Assembly: GCA_003211955.1 (NCBI GenBank)
Contig: QCRH01000005.1
Location: 1 to 57,656, forward strand
Direction of reading: 5' to 3'
DNA length: 57,656 bases
DNA from: Prochlorococcus sp. AG-459-O09
GTDB taxonomy: Bacteria > Cyanobacteriota > Cyanobacteriia > PCC-6307 > Cyanobiaceae
The position numbers and the translations under genes were made by a program. Below the pieces are notes generated by a model. It ran no database searches, had not been told where the DNA came from, and saw only the letters and a program-made list of their open reading frames with translations. This document shows positions 39,871 through 49,334 of the stretch, piece by piece. The stretch's first letter is position 1. Each line of letters opens with the position of its first letter.

Positions 39871-41118
39871 TTAATTTCTATTTAATTTGTCAATTTCCAA
39901 ATATCTTAATCTTTTTATTTCCTTTCCCATCTCCTTACCTGGGTCCCATCCTTCTTTTTTTAATGTTTCTCCATCTTTTTTTGATTTTATGAATTTGTAA
40001 ATAAATAACCACTTAAACAATTTACGCCAGTATGGTACTCCATCACAAATTAATAATTTGACTGTCTCATCATTAAGGTTTCTGTCCTCAATAAATTCTG
40101 TCCAACTTGATGGAGAAAAATGATTGAAATTTTTTTGGTTTGTATTTAATATGTTTTTGATAATTATATAATCTTCTAATATTTTTATCTCACTATTATT
40201 TACCAAAAATCTTTGACATGCTTTTTCTAAATCTTCTGAATCTTTTAATAAGTAAAGCATATGATTTCCCTTTAACTTCTTAATCCAATTTAGTCCTCTT
40301 AAAAATCTTTTATCGACTTTAATATTTTCATTTAAGATTGAGATAATTTCCCATTTATGAATTATCGAAATTACATTAGTCAAATTATCGTGTTTGCATA
40401 TTTCAGCTAGTTCCATCCTTATTCGTATGCTTAGTGCAGGAGGGTAAATCATTTTCTGATGAGTTTCTGAACTTTTCCATGGCCATTTTCTAACTGTTTC
40501 TTGAGATTGTTTGAGGGAATTATTTGAAATATTGAAATCTAACCTTGAAGCATATTTTGCACATCTAATTAATCTACTTGGATCATCTGAAATACTATTA
40601 CTGTGAAGTAAGTTCAATCTTTTACTTTTTATATCAGATATTCCTCCATAAAGATCATATATTTTCCTTGTCGAGACCTCGAAGGCTATTGAATTTATAG
40701 TGAAATCTCTCCTCTTAAGATCCTCCTCAATAGTACTTTTATTTACTGTGGGATTTAAGCCAGGAGCAGAATAAATTTCTTTTCTTGCAGAAGCAATATC
40801 AATTTTATAGTCATTAATATTTATTTCAACAGTGTTGTATAAATTAAATTCCTTGATTAAACATAAATCTACATTTACAATATTTTTTTTTATAAATTTT
40901 GCTAGAGAAATAGAGGATCCTTCAATAACAAGATCAATATCTACAGGTTTAGAAAAAGATTTTTTGTGGAATTTACTAATTAATAAATCTCTTAAATAAC
41001 CGCCAACAAAAGCTACTTTAGTATTGTTGTTAGATTCTATGTATTTAGCAATTAGGTTATATAGATTAAATGGAGTTTTGATTAATTCCCCTTGGATGAA
41101 ATCAGAGATATCGTTCAT
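39871..41118 (-). CDS. tRNA nucleotidyltransferase / poly(A) polymerase family protein
   Basis: A 415-residue class II nucleotidyltransferase. The head domain has FVGGYLRDLLI and KPVDIDLVIEG (catalytic acidic pair), followed by RRDFTINSIAF and DPSRLIRCAKYASRLDF. These fit a CCA-adding or A-adding enzyme. The tRNA genes in this window lack encoded CCA, so such an activity is needed in the cell. CCA, A-only or poly(A) specificity cannot be decided here. Five bases downstream of the uvrD-type gene, so probably co-transcribed. Confidence 0.9.
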   Translation of the reverse strand: MNDISDFIQGELIKTPFNLYNLIAKYIESNNNTKVAFVGGYLRDLLISKFHKKSFSKPVDIDLVIEGSSISLAKFIKKNIVNVDLCLIKEFNLYNTVEININDYKIDIASARKEIYSAPGLNPTVNKSTIEEDLKRRDFTINSIAFEVSTRKIYDLYGGISDIKSKRLNLLHSNSISDDPSRLIRCAKYASRLDFNISNNSLKQSQETVRKWPWKSSETHQKMIYPPALSIRIRMELAEICKHDNLTNVISIIHKWEIISILNENIKVDKRFLRGLNWIKKLKGNHMLYLLKDSEDLEKACQRFLVNNSEIKILEDYIIIKNILNTNQKNFNHFSPSSWTEFIEDRNLNDETVKLLICDGVPYWRKLFKWLFIYKFIKSKKDGETLKKEGWDPGKEMGKEIKRLRYLEIDKLNRN

Positions 41119-41123
41119 GAGTT

Positions 41124-43532
41124 TTAACTTACATAACGAATTGGAGCTAATCTGGGATCTAGAATTTTACTTCCTTTATCACCAAATTTCACAGCTAAAG
41201 ATATTTTTTCCCCACTCCCAAAAATATGTATGATTTCACCTTTCCCAAACTTTGAGTGAATTAGCATATCTCCAACTATCCAGCTTTTCCCTTTACTGGG
41301 ACCTGAATATAATTTCCTTACTGCATTTATTGGTTTGTTAACAAATTCATTCGGATTGTTTCGATCAACTCTAGTTAAACGATCAAGATGCCAATCTCTT
41401 CTAATTGAAGCACCACCAGTTTGTGGTAATTCGCCATCCATTAAATCTTCAGGAATTTCCGAAAGAAATATTGAAGGAATTGTTGCTTCACGCATTCCAC
41501 CCCATAATCTTCTTTCTCTGGCATGACTTAAGAAAACTCTTTCTTTAGCTCTAGTAATACCTACATAGCATAATCTTCTTTCCTCTTCAAGAAGTGAGGG
41601 AGTATCTATTGATCTATGGCTAGGGAAGAGACCTTGTTCTAGCCCAGAGATAAAAACATTTTGAAATTCTAAACCTTTACTATTATGCAGAGTCATGAGA
41701 GTTACAGAGTTAGGATTATTTTTCTTCGTATCATTATCAGTTGTTAAGGCTGCTGTAGAAAGAAATCCCTCTACATCTCCACTTTCTGTTTCTTCTTCAT
41801 ATTGAGTAGCTGCATTAATTAGTTCTTGTAAGTTATTTCTTCTATCTTCAGATTCTTCAGTCCCACTAGAGAGCAAGTCACTTAAATAACCACTTTTTTC
41901 TAATATAAGTTGTAGTAGTCGAGCGGGACCTGAATTTTCTAGGTAACACAGTAGATCATTCATAATTTCAGTAAATTTATTAATTCCTTTTGATGATCGG
42001 CCTATTGTTTCTTCAAGACTTTGCTTATCATTAAGAACCTCCCATAATGGGATATTTAACCTATTAGATAATTCATTAAGTTTTTGAATAGTAGTCTTAC
42101 CAATCCCTCTTCTAGGAACATTTATGATTCGTAAAAGACTAACGTTATCTGAAGAATTAACCAGAACTTTCAAATATGCTATTGCATCTTTAATTTCTCT
42201 TCTATCATAAAAACGCAATCCTCCAAAAATTGTATAAGGAATGCGCCACCTTACAAGAGATTCTTCTAATACTCTCGATTGAGCTCTGGTTCGATATAAA
42301 ATTGCAAAATTTTTCCAAATTGGGTTTTGATTATAGTTATTGAGTGATTTTATTTTATTGGTAATTGCTTCTGCCTCTGAAATTTCATCATCACAGCTGA
42401 GTAATGTTAAAAGTTCCCCTTTTTCTTTAGTAGCCTTTAAAACTTTGTCAATTCTTTCAGAGTTGTTTTCAATTAGTGAGTTTGCAGCATCAAGGATATT
42501 GGAAGATGACCTATAATTTTCTTCTAATTTAATTAAAGATGATTTTGTATCGTCGTTGATTGAAGTTTTAAAATCTTCTTGAAAACCAATTAAAATTCTG
42601 AAGTCAGCTGCCCTGAAACTATAAATACTTTGATCAGCATCCCCAACTACAAAAATTGACCGATCTTCCCAATTGAAGAATTTTTTTGGTTCAGTATTTC
42701 CAGCCGTGATTAATTTTATAAGTTCATATTGTGTTCTATTTGTATCTTGATATTCGTCAACTAAAATATGTTTAAATCTTTTGTGCCAGTAATCTCTTAC
42801 TATATCATTTTGCCTCAATAAGAAAACAGGCAAAAGTAGAAGATCATCAAAGTCTAAAGAATTATTTTTTGAGAGCGAAATCCTATATCTCTTGTAGGCT
42901 TCTGCAACTGTTTTATCAAAATTATTATCTGCTTTTTCAAAAAGATCATTAGAAGTTAAGCATTGATTTTTAGCATTACTTATTAATCTTTTAATCTTTT
43001 TGGGATCATATCTTTTTGGGTCAAGATTCATATCTTGACTGATAATTTCTTTTACTAATGTTTGAGAATCTGTTTCATCATAAATTGAAAATTGCCTTGT
43101 CCATTTTAGGCCTTCTGGATCAGTATATTTTTCAATATCGTATCTCAGAAGTCTTGAAAATAAGGAATGGAAAGTGCCGATCCAAAGGTTCTGAAGCCTC
43201 TCTTGGTGAACGTTTGTTCTTAATTGATTTTGATCAATTTCTTTGAGAGTTGTCCAAGGCTGACCAAATTGATTAAAAGCTAATTCTTGGGCTAGAAGAA
43301 CCTCTAATCTTGCTTTCATTTCTTTAGCAGCTTTGTTAGTGAAAGTGACTGCGAGAATGTTATAGGGATCTATAGAGTTACCTTCAATAAGGTTTGCAAT
43401 TCTGTGAGTAAGAGCCTTGGTTTTTCCGCTACCTGCACCTGCCACAACTAATAGTGGTCCATAAACATGTTTTACTGCTTGAAGTTGTTGATTGTTTAGG
43501 GATTTAAAAAGGAAATTGTTGGTTTGAGGCAC
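41124..43532 (-). CDS. uvrD: UvrD/PcrA/Rep-type DNA helicase
   Basis: An 802-residue superfamily 1A helicase. Walker A is VVAGAGSGKTKALTHR; ILAVTFTNKAAKEMKARL is motif Ia; HILVDEYQDTNRTQYELI is motif II; VVGDADQSIYSFRAAD is motif III; TLMTLHNSKGLEFQNV and RLCYVGITRAKERVFL are motifs V and VI. The C-terminal 60 residues include the tudor-like segment GDMLIHSKFGKGEI typical of PcrA-like helicases. It acts in excision repair and fork rescue. Confidence 0.96.
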   Translation of the reverse strand: MPQTNNFLFKSLNNQQLQAVKHVYGPLLVVAGAGSGKTKALTHRIANLIEGNSIDPYNILAVTFTNKAAKEMKARLEVLLAQELAFNQFGQPWTTLKEIDQNQLRTNVHQERLQNLWIGTFHSLFSRLLRYDIEKYTDPEGLKWTRQFSIYDETDSQTLVKEIISQDMNLDPKRYDPKKIKRLISNAKNQCLTSNDLFEKADNNFDKTVAEAYKRYRISLSKNNSLDFDDLLLLPVFLLRQNDIVRDYWHKRFKHILVDEYQDTNRTQYELIKLITAGNTEPKKFFNWEDRSIFVVGDADQSIYSFRAADFRILIGFQEDFKTSINDDTKSSLIKLEENYRSSSNILDAANSLIENNSERIDKVLKATKEKGELLTLLSCDDEISEAEAITNKIKSLNNYNQNPIWKNFAILYRTRAQSRVLEESLVRWRIPYTIFGGLRFYDRREIKDAIAYLKVLVNSSDNVSLLRIINVPRRGIGKTTIQKLNELSNRLNIPLWEVLNDKQSLEETIGRSSKGINKFTEIMNDLLCYLENSGPARLLQLILEKSGYLSDLLSSGTEESEDRRNNLQELINAATQYEEETESGDVEGFLSTAALTTDNDTKKNNPNSVTLMTLHNSKGLEFQNVFISGLEQGLFPSHRSIDTPSLLEEERRLCYVGITRAKERVFLSHARERRLWGGMREATIPSIFLSEIPEDLMDGELPQTGGASIRRDWHLDRLTRVDRNNPNEFVNKPINAVRKLYSGPSKGKSWIVGDMLIHSKFGKGEIIHIFGSGEKISLAVKFGDKGSKILDPRLAPIRYVS

Positions 43533-43554
43533 TTTTGGAAGGGTTTTTCAAAAA

Positions 43555-43761
43555 TCAGACTTTACTATGAGATTCAGATTCCGTTTCTAGATCTTCTAAC
43601 GCTTTTTTTAAATTTATAAGTTCATTATTGTTATTAATTATTTCTTCAAATTTATTTTGAGGCATCTTTAATTTTATACTTCTGTCTAGAATTTCTTTTT
43701 CCAATCTCTTTTTATATGAGGAAATAAGTTTCTTTGATGATTTTAAATCCTGTTGATCCAA
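43555..43761 (-). CDS. Small hypothetical coiled-coil protein
   Basis: A 68-residue, highly charged frame (many Lys, Glu, Asn) with predicted helical repeats and no Cys, Trp or membrane segment. It is not recognised. It precedes the uvrD-type gene by 22 bases on the same strand and is divergent from cpeB. Length and position fit a real gene, but an AT-rich random frame cannot be ruled out. Confidence 0.5.
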   Translation of the reverse strand: MDQQDLKSSKKLISSYKKRLEKEILDRSIKLKMPQNKFEEIINNNNELINLKKALEDLETESESHSKV

Positions 43762-43939
43762 AACTTTATTAAAAATTAGTTTTATATTAGCGGAAAAAAA
43801 TTTTTTATTTGAATTATTTCAACTATCACTTTGGAATGAAGTTATTAATTAAGAAGCGTTGCGTTAAGTTTGAAATTGTATTTTTTTTACTAGCTTTGTA
43901 TTAATCTTAAGATCGGTCTTTAAAATCTTTACTTAAGGA

Positions 43940-44452
43940 ATGTCAGTTTCAAAGAATAATCAACTATTGTCAGCAGATAAGAAATTAAATGATTTAAGCA
44001 ATATAAAAGAATTTATTAATAGTGCAAACTCAAGATTAGATGCAATAACCTCAATAACCAATAATTCACATGCAATAGCGGCAGACGCTGTAACAGCAAT
44101 GATTTGCGAAAACCAAGATTCACTTAATTCAAAAATATCTTTAAATACAACTAACAAGATGTCCGTTTGTTTAAGAGATGGAGAAATAATCCTAAGGATT
44201 GTTGCTTATCTTTTAATTTCTAATGACGAATCAGTTTTAGAAAAAAGTTGTTTGAAGGATCTTAAAAATACTTATCTTGCTCTTGGGGTACCTTTAAGAA
44301 ATGCAAGAAGGGTTTTTGAATTAATGCGAGATGCAACTATCTCTGATTTAAATTCAACAGTTAATAATATGCGTGGAAACAAAGGCTTTATTCCTAAATT
44401 AATATCTGAAACAGAGTTTCAATTTGAAAGGATAATTAATCTTTTAAACTAG
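43940..44452 (+). CDS. cpeB: Degenerate phycoerythrin beta subunit
   Basis: A 170-residue phycobiliprotein beta chain. The central motif [20 protein letters not shown] aligns with the canonical Cys82 chromophore site (here C77), and [10 protein letters not shown] retains the Cys61 equivalent (C56). The Cys50 equivalent is replaced ([11 protein letters not shown]44), and the Cys near position 158 (normally GDC) is missing. The loop around residue 70 is shortened. So at most one ordinary chromophore site remains. No cpeA is nearby. This matches the solitary cpeB known from high-light Prochlorococcus. Convergent with cpeS, 17-base overlap. Confidence 0.95.
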   Translation: MSVSKNNQLLSADKKLNDLSNIKEFINSANSRLDAITSITNNSHAIAADAVTAMICENQDSLNSKISLNTTNKMSVCLRDGEIILRIVAYLLISNDESVLEKSCLKDLKNTYLALGVPLRNARRVFELMRDATISDLNSTVNNMRGNKGFIPKLISETEFQFERIINLLN

Positions 44453-44987
44453 CTAAATTCCTTATCTCTGAAGTATGGGAAGTCTGCATAACTGAGTTAT
44501 TTTCCAGATTTCTAATAGTAGAAAATCTGGATCTTACATGAGTGGATAAAAAGGAAATTCTTTCTTCGGAAACTGTTGATTTATAAATAGTTTTAATGTG
44601 TAAATTATTTGGTTGATCAACAAAATAATTGGATGATGAAATAAAGGATTCTGTATAACCTTTATTTCTTAAAACAATTCCTGAATTTTCATCTTTGGGT
44701 AAAAAAATCAGAATAGTTTCATCCCTCTCACTGATATCATCATTGTCCCAATCACTAATAGCTTGCCAGTTTATAGAAATGGCTATGCTCTCTAGGTTTA
44801 AACTAAATTTATGGTTTTTAAAGATTTCAACAACTTTTTTATTTTTTGTGTTGATATGTTTTATATATATTTTACTAGTTGAGTTTTCAAATTCCTGAAA
44901 AGCTAAAGTGTGAGTACTTCTAATAGATTTCCACTCTCCTATACTTTTATCAATGAATTGATTAATTATTGTTAGATTCTTCGTCAA
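44436..44987 (-). CDS. cpeS: Phycobilin lyase CpeS
   Basis: A 183-residue CpcS/CpeS-family protein (lipocalin-like barrel). The segment [14 protein letters not shown] with a following [11 protein letters not shown] and [19 protein letters not shown] is the family pattern. CpeS of Prochlorococcus MED4 is known to attach phycoerythrobilin to the Cys82 site of CpeB, which fits its placement opposite cpeB. The start is TTG, inside the 3' end of the small upstream gene, so translational coupling is likely. The 3' end overlaps cpeB. Confidence 0.9.
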   Translation of the reverse strand: MTKNLTIINQFIDKSIGEWKSIRSTHTLAFQEFENSTSKIYIKHINTKNKKVVEIFKNHKFSLNLESIAISINWQAISDWDNDDISERDETILIFLPKDENSGIVLRNKGYTESFISSSNYFVDQPNNLHIKTIYKSTVSEERISFLSTHVRSRFSTIRNLENNSVMQTSHTSEIRNLASLKD

Positions 44988-45141
44988 GTTTATCTTCTAC
45001 GGAATGATTTTCTGCTTTTTGTATCATTCTTACCATTGAATCCACCATTAATCTCTTTGCAGAAGTTACTTTTAATCCAGAAGGAGTAGTTGATATTTGT
45101 TCTCCAGGGCGATCATATGAAGTTGGTCTAAATGGAGTCAT
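44962..45141 (-). CDS. Small hypothetical protein coupled to cpeS
   Basis: A 59-residue frame on the minus strand (start ATG with its complement at 45139-45141, TAA at 44962-44964) that overlaps the TTG start of cpeS by 26 bases. It reads [15 protein letters not shown], then [20 protein letters not shown] and an acidic Asn-rich end. It was not recognised as a named family. Its ATG, codon use and overlap with cpeS suggest a real gene, possibly shared with other cyanobacteria; the function is unknown. Confidence 0.6.
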   Translation of the reverse strand: MTPFRPTSYDRPGEQISTTPSGLKVTSAKRLMVDSMVRMIQKAENHSVEDKLDEESNNN

Positions 45142-45258
45142 CTAATAGCTTTAAAAATTAATCGATTTCTATTCTTGCATGAATCATTATTGATATAGTT
45201 ATTGTTTGCGAAAATGTCATATCTTTCTTCTTTGATTACAGAATTATCAAATGTTTTG

Positions 45259-45894
45259 TTATTTAGGCATTTTATTTTTTGCCAATCCTGAAATAGTCGC
45301 TAAAGCAAACATTCCCAATAGAGCAATCCCTAGAAATAATCCTGCTCCCTGGCTAACTCCAGCTCCTACTGCTACTAGTATAGAGTCACTGATTAGAAGA
45401 CTTATTAATAATGCCGGAGTAAATATTTTCCAGCGAGTTCCTCCAATACCAATTGCGTAGCTTAGAAAATCAAAAAGGCCAGTCATTAGTAGACCTGTCA
45501 TAAGAAAGAAATTTTCTTCTAGCTGGTTTTGATTAAAACTTTCAATCTTTTGCATTGCTTTTGGGCCTACTAAATTACGTACAGGAACCCGACCATAATT
45601 TCTCGCAATAAAGAAAGCAGCTTGGCAAAAAACGATATCAGAAAAGATTATAGTCATGTAACCTTTTTGAAATCCTAGTAATGAACCAGCTAGCAGAGAA
45701 TAAGCAGAACTAGGAAGGGCAGGTAAAATAATACTTACTCCTCTAAGGATGAATATTCCAAAAGGAGCCCAAATCCCCATACTTTCTATTTTGTTCCTTA
45801 AAGGTTCAATCCCATAATTTTGGATTAAATAAATCAATACAACAAATATTGCAATGAAAAAAACTACTGAGAGAAATTTCTGTATTTTATTCAT
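45259..45894 (-). CDS. TVP38/TMEM64 (DedA/SNARE-associated) family membrane protein
   Basis: A 211-residue protein with about six hydrophobic segments. The motif GSLLGFQKGYMTIIFSD with ARNYGRVPVRN and FLSYAIGIGGTRWKIF matches the SNARE-associated/VTT domain shared by TVP38 and DedA proteins. Members are linked to lipid or proton homeostasis. The exact role is unknown. It is divergent from the secreted hypothetical gene with a 149-base gap that holds a TATAAT (45952-45957). Confidence 0.87.
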   Translation of the reverse strand: MNKIQKFLSVVFFIAIFVVLIYLIQNYGIEPLRNKIESMGIWAPFGIFILRGVSIILPALPSSAYSLLAGSLLGFQKGYMTIIFSDIVFCQAAFFIARNYGRVPVRNLVGPKAMQKIESFNQNQLEENFFLMTGLLMTGLFDFLSYAIGIGGTRWKIFTPALLISLLISDSILVAVGAGVSQGAGLFLGIALLGMFALATISGLAKNKMPK

Positions 45895-46043
45895 TATTTT
45901 TTTAATAAATTTATTGGAAGTAAATTCTTAATTTTAATATTTGATTCTATCTATAATAGAAATACTAATCAATAAAATTTTTTACAAATTTTTAATCTAA
46001 TATTTCCTCCCCCCTAAAAGATTTTTGTATTCCATATATAATC

Positions 46044-46463
46044 ATGATTGATTCTAAGAATAAATTCAATTCAATATTTTTTAGAAATTTCATTTATTTA
46101 GCCCTTTCGATTATTGTTTCCTTCTTTATTTCAATAAAAAAATCAGATGCTTTGCCTCATGAATGGGTTGGAGTTCCTAAAAGTGAATATGGAGAACAGT
46201 TATGGGATAGGCAAAGTATAAAAAGGAATGAAGACGGGTCTGTGAGAATATTGAGTAAATTTATTCCCAAAACAAAAAGTGAAATTACAAAGGATATTCT
46301 TTATACAATGGATATAAATTGTTTTGAAAAATCATTCAGAGACGTTGATGTCTCTACAGATGAAGTAAATATTAATTTCAATGATTTCGCTGATTGGCAA
46401 GATCCAAATGGAGATGAGCTAATTTTGGGAGTGATTAGTCAAGTCTGCAGATTGGAAAACTAA
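46044..46463 (+). CDS. Secreted conserved hypothetical protein
   Basis: A 139-residue protein with a clear hydrophobic signal segment (FIYLALSIIVSFFISI) and a likely cleavage after the SDA of KKSDALPHEW. The mature part is short and polar, with two cysteines (INCFEKSF and SQVCRLEN) that could form a disulfide. The motif GVPKSEYGEQLWDRQS suggests a conserved cyanobacterial family, from general resemblance. Function unknown. It is followed by a strong terminator. Confidence 0.8.
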   Translation: MIDSKNKFNSIFFRNFIYLALSIIVSFFISIKKSDALPHEWVGVPKSEYGEQLWDRQSIKRNEDGSVRILSKFIPKTKSEITKDILYTMDINCFEKSFRDVDVSTDEVNINFNDFADWQDPNGDELILGVISQVCRLEN

Positions 46464-46520
46464 AAATTTAAAATTTTAGAAATAAAATAAAAATTAAGTT
46501 TATACATTTCTACAAAATAT

Positions 46521-46545
46521 AAAACCCCTTCATAGAAGGGGTTTT
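46521..46545. terminator. Symmetric bidirectional terminator
   Basis: AAAACCCCTT and AAGGGGTTTT form a perfect ten-base-pair stem with loop CATAG. An A-tract on one side and a T-tract on the other let it work in both directions: after the secreted hypothetical gene on the plus strand and after tRNA-Phe on the minus strand. Confidence 0.88.
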
Positions 46546-46550
46546 AAAGG

Positions 46551-46623
46551 TGCCAGGACCCAGATTTGAACTGGGGACACGGCGATTTTCAGTCGCCTGC
46601 TCTACCAACTGAGCTATCCCGGC
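46551..46623 (-). tRNA. tRNA-Phe (GAA)
   Basis: A 73-base cloverleaf on the minus strand: acceptor GCCGGGA/TCCTGGC, D arm GCTC/GAGC, anticodon stem GGCGA/TCGCC with loop CTGAAAA (anticodon GAA), variable loop GTGTC, T arm CCCAG-TTCAAAT-CTGGG, discriminator A. CCA is not encoded. Confidence 0.97.
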
Positions 46624-46715
46624 TCTAACCTATATACTTTAAATTAAGATGTGTAGTTTGTGAAACCCTTTTAATTAAAAATTTTATATCTTCATCAAAT
46701 ATCCAAAAAAAACTT

Positions 46716-47945
46716 TTATTTTGAGTTAATCGCTATTAAGGCAGTACCAAATGAAGTTGTTTTTTTACATGAAACTATTGGTATATTAATAATTTTTTCT
46801 CTTATTTTTCTCCACTGAGGGTTTTTTGAACCTCCACCAATAGTAATAATTTTTTTTGGAAGTGAACCTGTTAGTTCTCCTAGTTTTTCCCATCCTTGCA
46901 ATTCAATTTTAGCTAGCCCCTCGAATAATGCATGCAAATAAAGTAAGTCGCTTACTGGTCTTGGACCAAGTATCGGCTCTAAATTAGAATTATTAACAGG
47001 AAATCTCTCTCCTTTACTATTAAGAGGTAAAAGATTTAAAGAAGTGTTTTTTGATGGATTTATTTGTCGACTGAGCTCCTTTATTTCTAAATCAGAAAAA
47101 AACTTAGACAAGATACCGCATCCTGCGTTTGATGCTCCTCCACAAATCCAGTCGCCATTTACTCTATGGTTTGTAACCCCTTGTTTTTTTATAGGGTTAT
47201 CAATAAATTTTTTAACAACAATAGTTGTTCCTAAAACTGTGAGGCCATCTTCTTTACCTAAACCTGCAGCTATTAAACTTGCATTAGAGTCAGTGGTGCC
47301 TGAGATTAATATTAATTTCTTATTCAATTTAAATCTCTCTGCTAAATCAAAATTCACTTGTCCAATAATTTTTCCACTTTTTATTATTTGAGGTAGACAT
47401 TTTTGCCATGAAGTATTGAGATAGCTATTTGGCCATGATTCTTTTTTTAGATCCCAACCAAGTTTTAGATTATTTCCTTCTTCTCCATGAGTCCAATCTT
47501 TTAAAAACCAACCAGTGATCCAATCAGATTGATGTCGTAAAAGTATATTTGTCCCATATTTATCTATTAGTTTTAATGCTTTAGCAAGACTACTGTATGG
47601 AGTTCGCAGATGATCTTCTTCAGCAGTTAGTGATTCAAGAAGGATTTTATTTTCATTACATGCTTGGTCATAAGGTATTGCTTCTCCTATCGGTTCTCCT
47701 TGCAAATTTGATGCTGTTAAAGTTCCTGAGGTGCCGGAGATAGCCAATTTATTAAGGTTACTTTTTACCTCAATAGGCAAATTAACTAAGAGATTTTCAC
47801 AGGAACTGATCCAAGAATTTGGATTTTTAAAGCTGTATGAATAAGGTACTGAATTGGAATATACTAATTTCTTATGAAGATTAATTATTGATATTCTTGC
47901 ACCACTTGTTCCAAAATCTAGCCCTCCATAAAAATTATCAGGCAT
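46716..47945 (-). CDS. FGGY family carbohydrate kinase (possible D-ribulose kinase)
   Basis: A 409-residue sugar kinase. The N-terminal phosphate-binding loop is GLDFGTSGARISII; GTSGTLTAS, ISGTTDSNASLIAAGLG (catalytic Asp) and ITIGGGSKNPQWRKI follow. It is shorter than xylulokinase (about 500 residues) and resembles the XK-1-like group, whose cyanobacterial and plant members phosphorylate D-ribulose; that assignment is from memory and moderate. Eleven bases upstream lies metK on the same strand. Confidence 0.85.
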   Translation of the reverse strand: MPDNFYGGLDFGTSGARISIINLHKKLVYSNSVPYSYSFKNPNSWISSCENLLVNLPIEVKSNLNKLAISGTSGTLTASNLQGEPIGEAIPYDQACNENKILLESLTAEEDHLRTPYSSLAKALKLIDKYGTNILLRHQSDWITGWFLKDWTHGEEGNNLKLGWDLKKESWPNSYLNTSWQKCLPQIIKSGKIIGQVNFDLAERFKLNKKLILISGTTDSNASLIAAGLGKEDGLTVLGTTIVVKKFIDNPIKKQGVTNHRVNGDWICGGASNAGCGILSKFFSDLEIKELSRQINPSKNTSLNLLPLNSKGERFPVNNSNLEPILGPRPVSDLLYLHALFEGLAKIELQGWEKLGELTGSLPKKIITIGGGSKNPQWRKIREKIINIPIVSCKKTTSFGTALIAINSK

Positions 47946-47956
47946 AGAAAAAAATT

Positions 47957-49198
47957 TTATAAAAAGATTTTGGAAGCCTCTGCTAATTGGGCTGCTTTTT
48001 TTTCTACATTTTCCCAGGGGAGCTCAAGATCTCTTCTGCCAAAATGTCCATAGGAAGCAATCTTTTGAAAAAATTTACCTCCCATTTTTTTGGGTAGATT
48101 TCTTAAGTTAAATTCTTTTATTATTGCTGCTGGTCTTAAATCGAAGTGCTCTTTAATTAGCTCAGTCAAATTAGCTTGTGAAATAACACCTGTATCAAAA
48201 GTTTCCACGAGAATGGAAATTGGTTTTGCTACTCCAATTGCATAACTTAATTGTACTTCTGCTTTTTTTGCCAATTTTGCCTTAACTATGCTTTTAGCTA
48301 CATAACGTGCTGCATAAGCGGCTGATCTATCTACTTTTGTAGGATCTTTGCCAGAAAATGCTCCTCCTCCGTGTCTTGCATATCCTCCATAAGTATCTAC
48401 GATAATTTTCCTGCCAGTTAGCCCCGCATCTCCTTGAGGTCCCCCTACGACAAATTTTCCCGTGGGGTTTACTAGAAATCTTGTCTCGCTAATGTTTGGT
48501 TTGATTTCTAAGTCTTCAGTAGCAGGAATTACAACATGCGTCCATAAATCTTCTTTTATTCTTTGACGAATTTCTTCTTCATTTGTAATACCATCAATTT
48601 CAGGATTATGTTGAGTTGAAATTAAAATCGTGTTAATGGAGACTGGTAACCCTTTTTCGTAATTAATGCTTACTTGAGTTTTACCATCTGGGAGTAGATA
48701 ATTAAGGACTTCTTCATGCCTAACTTTAGCAAGTTGAATGGCTAATCTATGTGCCAAGCTAATCGGTAAGGGCATTAATTCAGGCGTCTCATCGCATGCA
48801 TAGCCGAACATTATGCCTTGGTCACCAGCTCCTGTATTATCTTCCAAATCATCGTTAACATCATCCGCTTCGTTTACTCCTTGAGAAATATCCGGTGATT
48901 GTTCGTCAAGTGCTACTAAAACAGCACAACTATTTGCGTCAAAACCACCTGCTTTATAGCCTTCATATCCAATTTCTTTAATTACATTTCTAACAAGTTT
49001 TATGTAATCGACTTTTGCTTTTGAAGTTATTTCTCCAGTAAGTAAACAAAGACCAGTATTAACGACAGTTTCGCATGCAACTCTGCTTTCTGGATCATCT
49101 GTCAATAAAGCATCTAAAACAGCATCACTAATTTGATCACATATTTTGTCAGGATGACCTTCAGTAACGGATTCCGAAGTGAAAATGAAATCACTCAT
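47957..49198 (-). CDS. metK: S-adenosylmethionine synthetase
   Basis: A 413-residue MetK making SAM from methionine and [36 protein letters not shown] and [19 protein letters not shown] are diagnostic signatures. The 136-base upstream gap shows no SAM-riboswitch-like structure that I can identify. It shares a strand with rpsA and nrdR upstream. Confidence 0.98.
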   Translation of the reverse strand: MSDFIFTSESVTEGHPDKICDQISDAVLDALLTDDPESRVACETVVNTGLCLLTGEITSKAKVDYIKLVRNVIKEIGYEGYKAGGFDANSCAVLVALDEQSPDISQGVNEADDVNDDLEDNTGAGDQGIMFGYACDETPELMPLPISLAHRLAIQLAKVRHEEVLNYLLPDGKTQVSINYEKGLPVSINTILISTQHNPEIDGITNEEEIRQRIKEDLWTHVVIPATEDLEIKPNISETRFLVNPTGKFVVGGPQGDAGLTGRKIIVDTYGGYARHGGGAFSGKDPTKVDRSAAYAARYVAKSIVKAKLAKKAEVQLSYAIGVAKPISILVETFDTGVISQANLTELIKEHFDLRPAAIIKEFNLRNLPKKMGGKFFQKIASYGHFGRRDLELPWENVEKKAAQLAEASKIFL

Positions 49199-49334
49199 TT
49201 ACAAATAATTTTGAAATTAGACTTATCCTAAATTAGATTAACGTTACAAATCAAATATTGTAAATTAAATAATACCTGTATAAGGATAATTAGGCTTAAA
49301 TTCTGATATTCGGACAAAAAATAAATAAGTAAAT

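Noticed and set aside
49199..49334. Possible SAM riboswitch upstream of metK
   Set aside because: No conserved stem arrangement could be recognised in the 136-base gap; it is AT-rich with only short chance repeats.
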